A DNA stretch of 64,000 nt from Dehalobacter sp. 12DCB1 (lineage in GTDB: Bacteria > Bacillota > Desulfitobacteriia > Desulfitobacteriales > Syntrophobotulaceae). Position numbers and translations under genes: made by a program. Where the stretch lies: contig NZ_POSF01000014.1 in assembly GCF_004343605.1 (NCBI RefSeq), forward strand, positions 62,001-126,000. Direction: 5' to 3'. A model generated the notes under the pieces. That model was given only the letters and a program-made list of their open reading frames with translations. It did not search any database and had not been told where the DNA came from. Below are positions 17,733-27,522 of the stretch, piece after piece. Positions within the stretch are counted from its first letter, which is position 1, and each line of letters begins with the position of its first letter.

Positions 17733-18968
17733 TTAAACTATCCTGGTCCTTATCCTTTCAATGGCCCTCTCCGTATTCTCCCTAGTATTGAAAGCCGTCA
17801 GCCGGAAGAATCCTTCTCCGCTCGCACCGAAGCCGGCTCCAGGTGTTCCGATAACATTTGCCTCTTTCATCAGCTTGTCAAAGAATTCCCAGGATCCTAA
17901 ATGTCCCGGTGTTTTTAGCCAGATATACGGTGCATTTACACCGCCAAAGACGGTATATCCCGCTTTTTCGAGACCAGCTCGAATAATGGCGGCATTATCC
18001 ATATAATAATCAATGGTTTCTTTGACCTGTTGTTTCCCTGCCTCAGAAAATACGGCGGCAGCAGCAGCTTGAATCGGATATGACACCCCGTTGAATTTTG
18101 TGGTCTGCCTCCTAAGCCATAATTTATTCAGACTGTGCGCTTCCCCTTTGGAATCATAAACCATGACTTCTTTGGGTACGATGGTATATGCGCAGCGGGT
18201 ACCGGTAAAACCGGCTGTCTTGGAGAAACTTCTGAATTCTACAGCCACTTCGCGTGCGCCTTCGATTTCAAAAATACTATGGGGAACACCGTCTTCCCGA
18301 ATGAAAGCTTCATACGCAGCATCAAATAAGATGATGGCCTTATGCTCGCGTGCATAATCGACCCACTTCTTTAGTTCTTCAACCGAAAGTGTCGTTCCGG
18401 TCGGATTGTTCGGATAGCACAGGTAGATCATATCTGCTCTGCTACTTGGAAATTCCGGTTTCAGTCCATTTTGCTGATTGCAGGGAAGATAAACGATTCC
18501 TTCAAACTGCCCTTTGTCGCTGTTGTAAATACCGGTACGTCCAGCCATGACATTGCTGTCCACATAAACCGGATAAACTGGGTCTGTAACAGCCAGGATA
18601 TTGTCGGTCCCAAATATTTCCTGAAAATTGGCGGTATCCGTCTTGGCCCCATCACTGATAAACACTTCGTTAACTGCCAGGTCGACGCCGCGGGGCCTAA
18701 AATCATGCTCAATAATTTTTTCAATCAGAAACTCATATCCTTGTTCCGGGCCGTATCCTCTAAAGGTTTTCTGCTGACCCATTTCATCGACTGCCTGATG
18801 CATTGCCTCGATAACGGCTGGTGGAAGCGAGCGGGTCACATCACCAATACCCATTTTTATTAAGTCGCAGTCCGGGTTTTCCTGTCTGAACTGCTTTTCC
18901 CGGCGGGCTATTTCCGAAAAGAGATAGCTTCCAGGCAGTTTAAGATAATTTTCATTGACAAAAGCCAT
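17733..18968 (-). CDS. dapL: LL-diaminopimelate aminotransferase
   Basis: DapL converts tetrahydrodipicolinate directly to LL-diaminopimelate with PLP and glutamate, bypassing the acyl intermediates. The 411-residue protein has [19 protein letters not shown] at the start, [36 protein letters not shown], and the PLP-lysine segment [15 protein letters not shown], all typical of DapL. The ATG at 18968 has AGGAG 10 nt upstream; a GTG three codons earlier is too close to it. It follows dapF by 75 nt, so the two adjacent pathway steps are encoded together. Confidence 0.95.
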   Translation of the reverse strand: MAFVNENYLKLPGSYLFSEIARREKQFRQENPDCDLIKMGIGDVTRSLPPAVIEAMHQAVDEMGQQKTFRGYGPEQGYEFLIEKIIEHDFRPRGVDLAVNEVFISDGAKTDTANFQEIFGTDNILAVTDPVYPVYVDSNVMAGRTGIYNSDKGQFEGIVYLPCNQQNGLKPEFPSSRADMIYLCYPNNPTGTTLSVEELKKWVDYAREHKAIILFDAAYEAFIREDGVPHSIFEIEGAREVAVEFRSFSKTAGFTGTRCAYTIVPKEVMVYDSKGEAHSLNKLWLRRQTTKFNGVSYPIQAAAAAVFSEAGKQQVKETIDYYMDNAAIIRAGLEKAGYTVFGGVNAPYIWLKTPGHLGSWEFFDKLMKEANVIGTPGAGFGASGEGFFRLTAFNTRENTERAIERIRTRIV

Positions 18969-19043
18969 TCTATTCACTCTCCTGTAAATATGTAGTTATA
19001 ATTCCTTGATGTAGTCTTTTCTATCGTCATGTGTGATGATGTC

Positions 19044-19880
19044 TTATGATTCAAGCGTACTTCCGCGGAAAACATAGACTACGGGACCCGTCATGTGGAC
19101 CTGCTGACCTTCCTGCCATTCAATCTTCAGGTCCCCCCCAGGCAAATGAACGATCACGTTTCTGTTGGTTCTTCCAGTCAGCACTGCTGCAACCACAGAT
19201 GCGCAAGCTCCCGTTCCGCAGGCTAGCGTTGGGCCGGCTCCGCGTTCCCACACCTTGACAGTTATTTCACCTGAATTATCTATTTTGACAAACTCCACAT
19301 TTGTTTTTCTTGGAAACAGCGGGTGTTTCTCGATCGCAGGACCCAGCGTTTCAAATGGAAGCAATTCCAGATCCTCGGTAAAAATAATACAATGCGGATT
19401 TCCCATTGATACTGCCGAGAAAATAACTTCCTGCCCGGCAGCCTCAAGTTTTTGGTTGAGTGCAGTATCCGTTCCGGCCATAACAGGTATCTTAACGGGA
19501 TCAAGGCACGGCTCACCCATGCTAACCGTAACATGGTGCACAACTCCCTGGCAGATCTCCAGCTTGACATTCAGAACTCCAGCCAGCGTTTCTACCTTAA
19601 GTGAATCTCTCTGAACGTAACCGGCTTCATAAACATATTTGGCAAAACAGCGTATGCCATTGCCGCACATCTCCGGTTCAGAACCGTCCGGATTAAATAT
19701 CCTCATCCTTGCATCGGCTACATCGGAAGGCAGAATCACAATAAGACCATCACCGCCAACGCCAAATTGTCTGTGGCAAAGTTGGACAGCAGTTTCAGCA
19801 TAATCCATACCCGTCGGAAAAAGAAAATGATCCAGGCAGATAAAATCGTTTCCCAGACCATGCATTTTCACAAAATCCAT
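19044..19880 (-). CDS. dapF: Diaminopimelate epimerase
   Basis: DapF isomerises LL-DAP to meso-DAP for lysine and peptidoglycan. The 278-residue protein carries both catalytic cysteines: Cys75-region EMCGNGIRCFAKY and the later LACGTGACASVVA. The start is ATG at 19880 with AGGAG 8 nt upstream. Directly upstream of dapL, whose product is its substrate. The MurE encoded at the right edge has the meso-DAP motif DNPR, so the pathway matches the wall type. Confidence 0.96.
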   Translation of the reverse strand: MDFVKMHGLGNDFICLDHFLFPTGMDYAETAVQLCHRQFGVGGDGLIVILPSDVADARMRIFNPDGSEPEMCGNGIRCFAKYVYEAGYVQRDSLKVETLAGVLNVKLEICQGVVHHVTVSMGEPCLDPVKIPVMAGTDTALNQKLEAAGQEVIFSAVSMGNPHCIIFTEDLELLPFETLGPAIEKHPLFPRKTNVEFVKIDNSGEITVKVWERGAGPTLACGTGACASVVAAVLTGRTNRNVIVHLPGGDLKIEWQEGQQVHMTGPVVYVFRGSTLES

Positions 19881-19973
19881 AAAGGGTTCTCCTCTCGCTG
19901 CCTTTTACAGAGTCTGTTCAAAAATGACCTCATCGGCCAAGGCCCATGGGCCTACACCAGCTAAGTTTCTTTA

Positions 19974-20002
19974 AGAATACTATGAGAATAGCAAAGGGTC
20001 AA
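19974..20002 (-). promoter_or_regulatory. dapF-dapL promoter
   Basis: Minus strand TTGACC (19997-20002), 17 nt, TATTCT (19974-19979). The leader downstream of it contains a perfect 14-bp palindrome AGGCCCATGGGCCT at 19940-19953. No lysine riboswitch is recognisable in the roughly 90-nt leader. Confidence 0.55.
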
Positions 20003-20021
20003 TATTTTTGTCTGAAGTATA

Positions 20022-20043
20022 CATAATGTATGTTTACATTATG
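20022..20043. repeat. Perfect inverted repeat between the P-ATPase and dapF
   Basis: CATAATGTA (20022-20030), loop TGTT, TACATTATG (20035-20043). It stands 38 nt past the P-ATPase stop and upstream of the dapF promoter. There is no T run on either side, so it is either a weak terminator or a binding site. Confidence 0.4.
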
Positions 20044-20080
20044 GTAGCGCTGGCACCCATTACGGAGACATATTTTAGAG

Positions 20081-22837
20081 TTAGTGAACGCTTTTTTTGA
20101 AGCTAAAATTTGGGCTGGATTTAGCTGGCTGATATCTGTTCCGAATAAGTCGTGTCAGGCCAATGATTAAGCTGGGTCCGCAGGCAGCCACCAGAATCAC
20201 AAACCATTGCCAGCCGACCAGCGCTGTGGTTTTGAAAATTGCCTGCAAAGCCGGAAGATAGATGACCGAGAGCTGCATCGTTACTGAAATCGCGACTGCC
20301 ACGACCAGCAATGGATTGGAGAATATACCAACCTCAAAGATTCCGCGGCGTTCCGATTTGCAGTCAAAAACATGGAAAAGCTGAGAAAAAACAAGCGTGG
20401 TAAACGCCATAGTTCGTGCCGCTAAAAGGCCGACGCCATACCATAAACCGATGACAAATACAAAAAGTGTCGCTAAACCAATAATCGTTCCCCTGATCAG
20501 AATCTTTTGCCCTAATCCCCGCGCAAATACACTTTCCTGCGGTTGACGCGGAACCCTCTTCATGATATCCGGCTCTGTTCCATCCACCCCCAAAGCCATC
20601 GCCGGCAGACCGTCCGTAACCAGATTGACCCAGAGAATCTGTATTGGCAGTAAAGGCAGGGGTAACCCTGTAAGCGTTCCCAGAAACATGGTCAGCACTT
20701 CTCCGAGATTGCAGGAAAGAAGGTACCGGATAAACTTTCGGATATTGTCATAAATTCCTCTTCCTTCTTCGACCGCTGCGACGATCGCCGCAAAATTATC
20801 GTCAGAGATTACCATAGCCGAGGCCTCTTTGGTGACATCGGTTCCGGTCTGCCCCATGGCGACCCCGATATCAGCTTCTTTCACAGCGGGGGCATCATTG
20901 ACACCGTCTCCGGTCATTGCCACAATTTGGCCGTTCTTTTTTAAAGCCCTGACGATTCTAAGCTTATCCCTTGGTGCGACCCGGGCAAACACCGAAATAT
21001 TCATGACCATGTCACTTAGATCTTCATCTGTCATTTGATCTAGTTCTATTCCGGTAACCACCCGTTCATAAAATCCGCGAATGATCCCAAGTTCTTTCGC
21101 GACAGCCTGCGCTGTCAGCTTATGGTCTCCGGTAATCATGACTGGCTTGATCCCGGCAGCCTGACATACTTTTATTGCTTTGACAGCACTGGTACGTGGC
21201 GGGTCGATCATCCCGGCCAAGCCTAAGAATATCAGATTATTTTCCACATCACCGTTTGGTTCGCCGCGCCGGACATCTTTCCACCCAAGCGCCAGAACCC
21301 TGAGTGCATGGGATGCCATCTCGTCATTGTAAAATAGGATTTGCTTTCTTCTTTCAGAAGTCAGTTCCACCACGCCATCTTTCGTCATCTCCCGCGAGCA
21401 TAGTTCCAGAATAACATCCGGAGCTCCTTTGACGTAGGCTTTATATTCCTCTTTACTCTTATAAATAACCGTCATCCGTTTCCGTTCCGATTCAAAAGGG
21501 ATTTCCGCAACCCTTTGTTCCTTCCGTTCCAAAGCCTCCCGCCATACTCCAGCTTTTGCGGCCGCAACCAGAAGGGCCCCCTCCGTGGGATCACCTTCAA
21601 TCCCCCAGATACTGTCCTGACTTTTGCCTCTGAAAAGCCCTGCCACTTGGATCCCTTTCTTGGTTAATACAGCATTATTGCACAGAGCCGCGCACCTGAG
21701 GAGTTCTTTCAGGGGGCCTTTATCCTTATACGGGTCGGCGCCATGATAATCCCCTTTGGGATCATAGCCTTGACCTGTCAGCGTAATGACCTGGTTATCG
21801 CAGAAGATCCGCCGGACTGTCATTTCATTTTGGGTCAGCGTTCCGGTCTTGTCTGAACAGATTACAGTCGCACAACCCAGGGTTTCCACGGCTGGAAGCT
21901 TACGGATCACTGCGTTGCGTTTGACCATCCGCTGCACACCGATTGCCAGTGCAACCGTAACAATTGCCGGAAGACCTTCAGGGATCGCAGCGACTGCCAA
22001 CGATACGCCGGCAAAAAACATCTTTTCAAAGCTTTCTCCTTGTAAAATTCCTGTCACCATAACAACAACACAGACGGCAAGACTGATTGAAACCAGCCAT
22101 TTGCCAAGCTGAGAAAGCCTTTTTTGGAGAGGTGTCTCTTCTTCCTTCACCTCCTGAATCATTCCGGCGATCATACCCATCTCAGTATTCATGCCTGTGG
22201 CAATAACGATTCCAAGTCCCCTTCCGTTTACAACTACGGTCCCCATATAACCCATATTCTTCCGGTCAGCTACTGGACTGTATTCATTCGTCAAAGGCTG
22301 GTTCATTTTGGTGACCGGTTGGGATTCGCCGGTCAGTGCTGATTCTTCCACGCGGATGTTTAAGGTATTCAGCCATCGTATATCGGCAGGTATACGATCC
22401 CCTGCTTCCAGGATAACGATGTCCCCTGGAACCAAATCGGGAGCAGGCACCTTTGCCGCTTTGCTATTCCGCAGAACCATCGCCTCAGGTGCCGTTAGAG
22501 AACGTAGTAATTCCATAGACCTTTCGGCTTTATATTCCTGAATAAAGCCGAGCACTGCATTCAGAAAAACAATAGCCAGAATCGTTACTGCATCGGCAAT
22601 TTCCCCGAGCAGACCTGAAATTAGTGTGGCAACCATCAACACCACAACCATGAAATCCTTAAACTGACCCAAAAATAAGAAAACCGGGTTAACCCCTTTT
22701 TTTACAACCAGAGAATTCGGACCAAATTCCGCCAGCCGCCGGCTGACTTCCCTATCACTAAGACCCTTTTCAGAATCTACTTTAAATCCTTTGCATATTT
22801 CTCCGCCGGTTAATATGTGCCAAACTTGCCGCTGCAT
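20081..22837 (-). CDS. Calcium-type P-type ATPase
   Basis: A 918-residue P-type (P2A-like) cation ATPase, most similar in layout to bacterial and SERCA-type Ca pumps. Order: cation ATPase N-domain (residues 1-70), two helices, actuator with TGES ([10 protein letters not shown]), helices with [13 protein letters not shown] (M4 site), phosphorylation motif [19 protein letters not shown] in the nucleotide domain, [16 protein letters not shown] hinge, and six C-terminal helices including the [12 protein letters not shown] segment of M6. The start has GGAGG 8 nt upstream. Single gene, divergent from rqcH. Confidence 0.93.
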   Translation of the reverse strand: MQRQVWHILTGGEICKGFKVDSEKGLSDREVSRRLAEFGPNSLVVKKGVNPVFLFLGQFKDFMVVVLMVATLISGLLGEIADAVTILAIVFLNAVLGFIQEYKAERSMELLRSLTAPEAMVLRNSKAAKVPAPDLVPGDIVILEAGDRIPADIRWLNTLNIRVEESALTGESQPVTKMNQPLTNEYSPVADRKNMGYMGTVVVNGRGLGIVIATGMNTEMGMIAGMIQEVKEEETPLQKRLSQLGKWLVSISLAVCVVVMVTGILQGESFEKMFFAGVSLAVAAIPEGLPAIVTVALAIGVQRMVKRNAVIRKLPAVETLGCATVICSDKTGTLTQNEMTVRRIFCDNQVITLTGQGYDPKGDYHGADPYKDKGPLKELLRCAALCNNAVLTKKGIQVAGLFRGKSQDSIWGIEGDPTEGALLVAAAKAGVWREALERKEQRVAEIPFESERKRMTVIYKSKEEYKAYVKGAPDVILELCSREMTKDGVVELTSERRKQILFYNDEMASHALRVLALGWKDVRRGEPNGDVENNLIFLGLAGMIDPPRTSAVKAIKVCQAAGIKPVMITGDHKLTAQAVAKELGIIRGFYERVVTGIELDQMTDEDLSDMVMNISVFARVAPRDKLRIVRALKKNGQIVAMTGDGVNDAPAVKEADIGVAMGQTGTDVTKEASAMVISDDNFAAIVAAVEEGRGIYDNIRKFIRYLLSCNLGEVLTMFLGTLTGLPLPLLPIQILWVNLVTDGLPAMALGVDGTEPDIMKRVPRQPQESVFARGLGQKILIRGTIIGLATLFVFVIGLWYGVGLLAARTMAFTTLVFSQLFHVFDCKSERRGIFEVGIFSNPLLVVAVAISVTMQLSVIYLPALQAIFKTTALVGWQWFVILVAACGPSLIIGLTRLIRNRYQPAKSSPNFSFKKSVH

Positions 22838-22907
22838 TTCTTGCTCCTCCTTTTCATTTCCATTAGTACATGCTATTCGGCCTGTCCAGAAAAAATTCCC
22901 GGATTTG

Positions 22908-22916
22908 TGTTATACT
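22908..22916 (+). promoter_or_regulatory. Extended -10 promoter of rqcH
   Basis: TG-T-TATACT at 22908-22916 is an extended -10 element, 62 nt before the rqcH start. There is no convincing -35, which extended -10 promoters do not need. Confidence 0.4.
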
Positions 22917-22977
22917 GATATTGAATTTTGTTGATTAGCTTGCCGAGAAAACATTTAAGTTTTAAGGAGTTAACGAT

Positions 22978-24783
22978 ATGGCCCTTGACAGTATTACACT
23001 CTATCATCTTCTGAAAGAACTTAAGCCAACTCTGGTTGGAACGCGTATAGATAAAGTCCAGCAGCCTGAAAAAGAGGAGGTCCATCTTCTACTGCGAAGT
23101 CCCGGAAAAAATTTGCGTCTGCTGTTAAATGCCGGCAGCACTTCCGCCAGATTGCATCTGACTGGGCAAAATAAAAAAAATCCTGTCTCACCTCCGATGT
23201 TCTGCATGATTCTGCGCAAACATCTTGAAGGCGGCAAGATTATTGAAATCAATCAGTGTGGACTGGAACGCATCATTACCGTGACGATACAGAATTACAA
23301 TGAAAGAGGTGATCTTCAAGATTATCAACTTACCCTGGAAATCATGGGTAAACACAGCAATCTGATTCTAGTCGATCCTCAGACCAACGTCATTCTAGAT
23401 GGAATCAGACGGTATTCCCATCTCCTGAGTAGGCACCGGGAAGTGCTTCCCGGAAGATTGTATATCTCACCGCCTTCCCAGCATAAAGCTGAAGCGGTCA
23501 CTGATGAACAAGAATGGATGGCAGTCATCCTCGGGTACCCGCTTGACCGGAAAGTCTGTGATGTCCTGGTGAATCTGTTTGACGGCATCAGCCCTGAACT
23601 AGCCAAAGAGCTTATTCTGAGGGCTAGTCTTGAGCCAGATGTGCTTCTTGACAACTGTGGGCAAATTGACCTGAGCCGTCTTTTCCAGGCTTATTCCTTT
23701 TTCCTTCTGACCAAACAGGATACAGCCACTGATCCGTGCGTATATTATCAGTCCGGGCGGGACAAGAACATGCCAGCTGCTTTTACCTTTATTCCGTATG
23801 TACAGTACGAAGGTCTCAAACTTCAGAAAACATTGTTCCTAAATGACGCGGTAGATCTGTATTACACCCAAAAAATGACCGGTCAAAAGAATGACGCCAA
23901 AAAAGGCTCGCTCCGCAAGGTTGTCCAGGATCATTTTGTCCACATCAGCAAGAAAGACGTTATCTATTATGATACAATTGCCAAGGCTGAAAAAGGGCTG
24001 GAATATCAAAAACTCGGAGAACTTTTGACAGCCAATCTCTATAAGCTTTCACCCGGTATGAAAGAAATTGCCGTAGAAGACTACACCGATCCCGATTATA
24101 AATCTATTAGGATTTCACTTGATCCAAACCTGACCGGCATCAATAATGCTCAGCACTACTATAAAATCTACAATAAGGCCAAAGCAACGATCAAAAAAAC
24201 CGCACCTCTACAGAAAGCTGCCCAGGAAGAAATGAATTATCTCCAGACACTAGCTCTAAGCATTGACCAGGCTGAAGATGATATCGAACTTAATGAGATC
24301 TATCAGGAACTGATCGATCAGGGATATATCAAAAAACAGGACAGGAACCAGACGAAAAAGAGACAAGCTGCCGGAAGAGAACAGAATTCTATTTCTCAGC
24401 CACATGTCTATCTGTCAAAAAGTGGCAGACCGATTTTGGTCGGACGCAACAATAAGCAGAATGACCGGATGACCTGGCGGGAAGCGAAGCCGGGTGATTT
24501 ATGGCTTCACGTCAAGAATATTCCGGGTTCCCATATCATTGTTCCTCTATCTGAAGAGGAGGAGTTCCCGGACGATAATACCTTACTCGATGCCGCAGCA
24601 CTGGCCATTTATTTCAGCCAGGCCAGGGGGTCTTCCCATGTCCCTGTCGACTATACTCACGTCCGGCAAATCAAAAAACCCCGGGGGGCTAAACCCGGGA
24701 TGGTTGTTTATGAGCAAAACTGGTCTCTTCTGCTGACACCGGAGCCGGATGCTATCGAGCGGCTCCTAGCTACCGAACAATAG
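22978..24783 (+). CDS. rqcH: Rqc2 homologue RqcH (NFACT protein)
   Basis: RqcH binds obstructed 50S subunits with peptidyl-tRNA and directs C-terminal alanine tailing in ribosome rescue; older annotations call it a fibronectin-binding protein. The 601-residue protein has the NFACT-N domain (MALDSITLYHLLKEL, VHLLLRSPGKNL), a helical/coiled-coil middle (about 300-450), and the NFACT-R domain near residues 470-590 with DLWLHVKNIPGSHIIV and RGSSHVPVDYT. AAGGAG lies 8 nt before the ATG. Single gene on plus, flanked downstream by repeat copy A. Confidence 0.95.
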   Translation: MALDSITLYHLLKELKPTLVGTRIDKVQQPEKEEVHLLLRSPGKNLRLLLNAGSTSARLHLTGQNKKNPVSPPMFCMILRKHLEGGKIIEINQCGLERIITVTIQNYNERGDLQDYQLTLEIMGKHSNLILVDPQTNVILDGIRRYSHLLSRHREVLPGRLYISPPSQHKAEAVTDEQEWMAVILGYPLDRKVCDVLVNLFDGISPELAKELILRASLEPDVLLDNCGQIDLSRLFQAYSFFLLTKQDTATDPCVYYQSGRDKNMPAAFTFIPYVQYEGLKLQKTLFLNDAVDLYYTQKMTGQKNDAKKGSLRKVVQDHFVHISKKDVIYYDTIAKAEKGLEYQKLGELLTANLYKLSPGMKEIAVEDYTDPDYKSIRISLDPNLTGINNAQHYYKIYNKAKATIKKTAPLQKAAQEEMNYLQTLALSIDQAEDDIELNEIYQELIDQGYIKKQDRNQTKKRQAAGREQNSISQPHVYLSKSGRPILVGRNNKQNDRMTWREAKPGDLWLHVKNIPGSHIIVPLSEEEEFPDDNTLLDAAALAIYFSQARGSSHVPVDYTHVRQIKKPRGAKPGMVVYEQNWSLLLTPEPDAIERLLATEQ

Positions 24784-24840
24784 ATAACGCGATAATCAGC
24801 ATTCAATAGCTAGAGAAAACTCCGCAAATACCATAAAATA

Positions 24841-24994
24841 GACTCCGTAATACGTAGCCAGCGTCAGCGGAACACGATGCGGAGCGCGGCTTTTTGACGG
24901 CCACGGATGGCCTAATGTCGCGATGCCAAGGATGGCAAGGAGCGACGTGCCAAGGAGAGCACAACAACCGAAAGCGGCTATGTATTACGGAGTC
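24841..24994 (+). repeat. Dispersed hairpin repeat, copy A (expanded, 154 bp)
   Basis: Terminal arms 24841-24859 and 24976-24994 are inverted repeats pairing over 19 bp (one G-T). Next to the left arm is the conserved core GATGCGGAGCGCGGC shared with the other copies, and the right side ends in CCGAAAGCGG as in copy C. Unlike the other copies, which have one inner hairpin, this one carries three successive GCC-nnGGAn-GGC type hairpins between 24897 and 24963. It fills the convergent gap between rqcH and pyrE. Confidence 0.85.
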
Positions 24995-25029
24995 CTACCT
25001 GAATATTTACAGTTTTTACTTGTCTAGGT

Positions 25030-25635
25030 CTATTTTATTCCCCTGCTCCCAGGTTTCTCCCACAGGATACCCTGCTTGCAAAGCGGGCAATCATCCGGCT
25101 CATACGCCTCAATATTCATCTGAATCAGACTATGCAGCAAAAGTCCGTCAAAATCAGCTTTGCCGCCGCTGCGATCCACAAGCACGCCTACACCGACCGG
25201 AACTGCACCAGCTTCCTTGACGATATCGATGACTTCTTTCACCGATCCGCCAGTTGTGATAACATCTTCGACCACGAGGACTTTTTCGCCGGGTTCAAGC
25301 TTGAAGCCTCTCCTGAGCGCCATTTTCCCATTTTGTCTTTCAGTAAAGATTGATTTTATCCCTAAGTTCCGACCAACCTCATGGGCGACGACAATCCCGC
25401 CCATCGCAGGACCAATAACGGTTTGGATCTCCATTCCTTCAAATTTTCTGGCCAGCTCTTTCCCAAGAACTGCAGCCTTCCTCGGATATTGAAGTACCTG
25501 GGCGCACTGCATGTAACGCGCGCTGTGTTTCCCAGAAGTAAGAAGAAAATGACCTTGAAGCAACGCTCCGGTCTCCTTGAAAATATCGAGAATGTCATTT
25601 TCATTTAATCTTTCAGTCGTTGAATGATCAGACAC
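25030..25635 (-). CDS. pyrE: Orotate phosphoribosyltransferase
   Basis: PyrE converts orotate and PRPP to OMP. The 201-residue protein has FLLTSGKHSARYMQCA at the front, the PRPP loop VLVVEDVITTGGSVKEV near residue 118, and a long C-terminal tail with DDCPLCKQG, which holds two Cys. The start is GTG at 25635 with GGAGG 10 nt upstream. It is separated from the rest of the pyr operon by two diguanylate cyclase genes. Confidence 0.94.
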   Translation of the reverse strand: MSDHSTTERLNENDILDIFKETGALLQGHFLLTSGKHSARYMQCAQVLQYPRKAAVLGKELARKFEGMEIQTVIGPAMGGIVVAHEVGRNLGIKSIFTERQNGKMALRRGFKLEPGEKVLVVEDVITTGGSVKEVIDIVKEAGAVPVGVGVLVDRSGGKADFDGLLLHSLIQMNIEAYEPDDCPLCKQGILWEKPGSRGIK

Positions 25636-26028
25636 GTTTATTCCACCTCCAAAATGTGATTTCTGAGTTTATCCAGGAAATATCAGTACAATAACATTTA
25701 ACACGTATTATGGCACTTAAAATATTCTACCACATTGATTAAGAAAAAAGGAACTATTTTGCTGTGAAATCTATCTCAACTTTTGTTATATAAGATATCT
25801 TTAAAAAATTGTCGCAAATATGCATTATTATACACAAATATACTAAGTATTATTTACAAAATTAGTTATTATATTTGTTATTTTTTGTTATATAATAATT
25901 ACAGAAATACCCCTTACTTTATTTTACATTTCCTTTATTTACCAGTAATCACAATTTGATAATATCTAAAAATTAAGACAATCTATTTACATTTAGAAAA
26001 TAATAGATTGTTTACCAAGGTGGTTTAA
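25636..26028. other. AT-rich divergent intergenic region
   Basis: 393 bp without a gene between pyrE (minus) and the PAS-GGDEF gene (plus). Very AT-rich from about 25740 on. A 13-bp direct repeat TTTTGTTATATAA occurs at 25781-25793 and 25883-25895. A TATAAT is present at 25891-25896 but without a good -35. The ribosome binding site AAGGTGG stands just before the plus-strand gene. No RNA gene or coding frame is convincing. Confidence 0.5.
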
Positions 26029-27522
26029 ATGATATTTCAGGCTTCTGATGTCTATTTCAAAAACGAGCAGGATAAAGAAGAAAAACTTTTGTTTGCCTTT
26101 ACCAGCCTTGAAAAAATACCGGATAGCGTGTTCTGGGCCGATGAAGAAGGAAACCTTTCTTTCGTCAATGAAGCCGCTTGCCGGACATTGGGCTACACCA
26201 GAGAAGAGCTGCTCACCTTAAATGTTAGGGACTTTGATCCTATTGTAGTAGGCGGAATCAATCAAAAAATTATTGAATGTGTTGATTACGGGGGACTTTC
26301 TCTTATTCAGACATTTCACAAACACAAGGATGGGCACCTAATCCCGGTCGAAGTATTAAGCATAGTTAGACAATTGGTAGGCAATAAATATCTTACTACA
26401 TCCATTGTCCGTGACATCACAGATCGGGGCCAAGTAGAGGAAGAATTAAAAGAGACGTACAACCGTCTTGAGGTCTTATATAATATTTATCAGGCAACGA
26501 CAAGTGAAAAAAACATTAACAGACTCATCCGGCAAGCAGCAGATGTCATGAAAAGCACGTTTGAATTTGATGCTTTTGTGTTTTACATTTATGATGACTA
26601 CCTGCAACGACCGGCGTTATATTATACACTTGGGCTACCCAAAGAAATCATCCGTAAAATAGAAATTTTGCCGGAGTATGTCGGTTTCTTCGGTCAAAGT
26701 CTTACATCAGGCTTTGTGGCATACGCCAAGTATACGGAAAAAACTGAAATTGATGAAAACATCAAACAGTTATTTCTTGATTATGGCTTTACTGATGAAA
26801 TGACTTTTCCGATCACGTTTGAACAAAAAACGATCGGCGGGATTGGATTGATTAACAAGCATAATAAGCCTTTTAAAGCCAAAGATAAGGAATTGCTGCA
26901 GGCTGTTTGCGGGCAGCTCAGCACGGTTATCCAAAATCTCAGGCTGGTCCGCTCTCTAAGCAAAGAACTGAAAGAGCACAAACGTACGACTGAAGCTTTA
27001 AAAAAAGTGAATGCTGAATTGGAAAAATCAGCATTCACTGATCAGCTCACAAATATTTGGAATCGAAGATGCTTCCTGAAGAATTCGGCAATTGAAATTG
27101 AACGTTCCAGACGTAACAAGTATCCACTTTCCCTGTTACTTTTGGATATTGACCACTTCAAATTGATCAACGACAACTACGGACATCAGGCTGGAGATCA
27201 GGCCTTGATTGAGTTTGCGAATCTTCTGCGGGACAATATCCGGAGCTTTGACTCTTTAGCACGTTGGGGAGGAGAGGAATTCCTGATCCTGGCACCTCAC
27301 CTTCGGGCCGGAAATGCCGTGCAGTACGCCGACAGACTCAGGGAGTTGATCGCGGAACACCTATTCCAGGAAGTTGGAGAAATCACGGCAAGCATTGGAG
27401 TCGCCGAACTGGCCAATACCGATAACATAGATTCCTGGATCAAAAAGGTGGATAACGCACTCTACCGAGCCAAGGAACAAGGCCGAAACAGAGTAGAGTT
27501 CAATGGTGTTGTCATCCTCTAA
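26029..27522 (+). CDS. PAS-GAF-GGDEF diguanylate cyclase
   Basis: A 497-residue soluble signalling protein. Domains: PAS at about 25-135 (KIPDSVFWADEEGNLSFVNE, GYTREELL), GAF at about 150-300, a short coiled-coil linker, and GGDEF at about 335-495 with the active-site motif RWGGEEFLIL (GGEEF 414-418) and an inhibitory I-site RSFD (405-408) five residues before it. It should make cyclic di-GMP under control of an unknown PAS/GAF ligand. Its 3' end overlaps the convergent GGDEF gene by 11 bp. Confidence 0.92.
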   Translation: MIFQASDVYFKNEQDKEEKLLFAFTSLEKIPDSVFWADEEGNLSFVNEAACRTLGYTREELLTLNVRDFDPIVVGGINQKIIECVDYGGLSLIQTFHKHKDGHLIPVEVLSIVRQLVGNKYLTTSIVRDITDRGQVEEELKETYNRLEVLYNIYQATTSEKNINRLIRQAADVMKSTFEFDAFVFYIYDDYLQRPALYYTLGLPKEIIRKIEILPEYVGFFGQSLTSGFVAYAKYTEKTEIDENIKQLFLDYGFTDEMTFPITFEQKTIGGIGLINKHNKPFKAKDKELLQAVCGQLSTVIQNLRLVRSLSKELKEHKRTTEALKKVNAELEKSAFTDQLTNIWNRRCFLKNSAIEIERSRRNKYPLSLLLLDIDHFKLINDNYGHQAGDQALIEFANLLRDNIRSFDSLARWGGEEFLILAPHLRAGNAVQYADRLRELIAEHLFQEVGEITASIGVAELANTDNIDSWIKKVDNALYRAKEQGRNRVEFNGVVIL

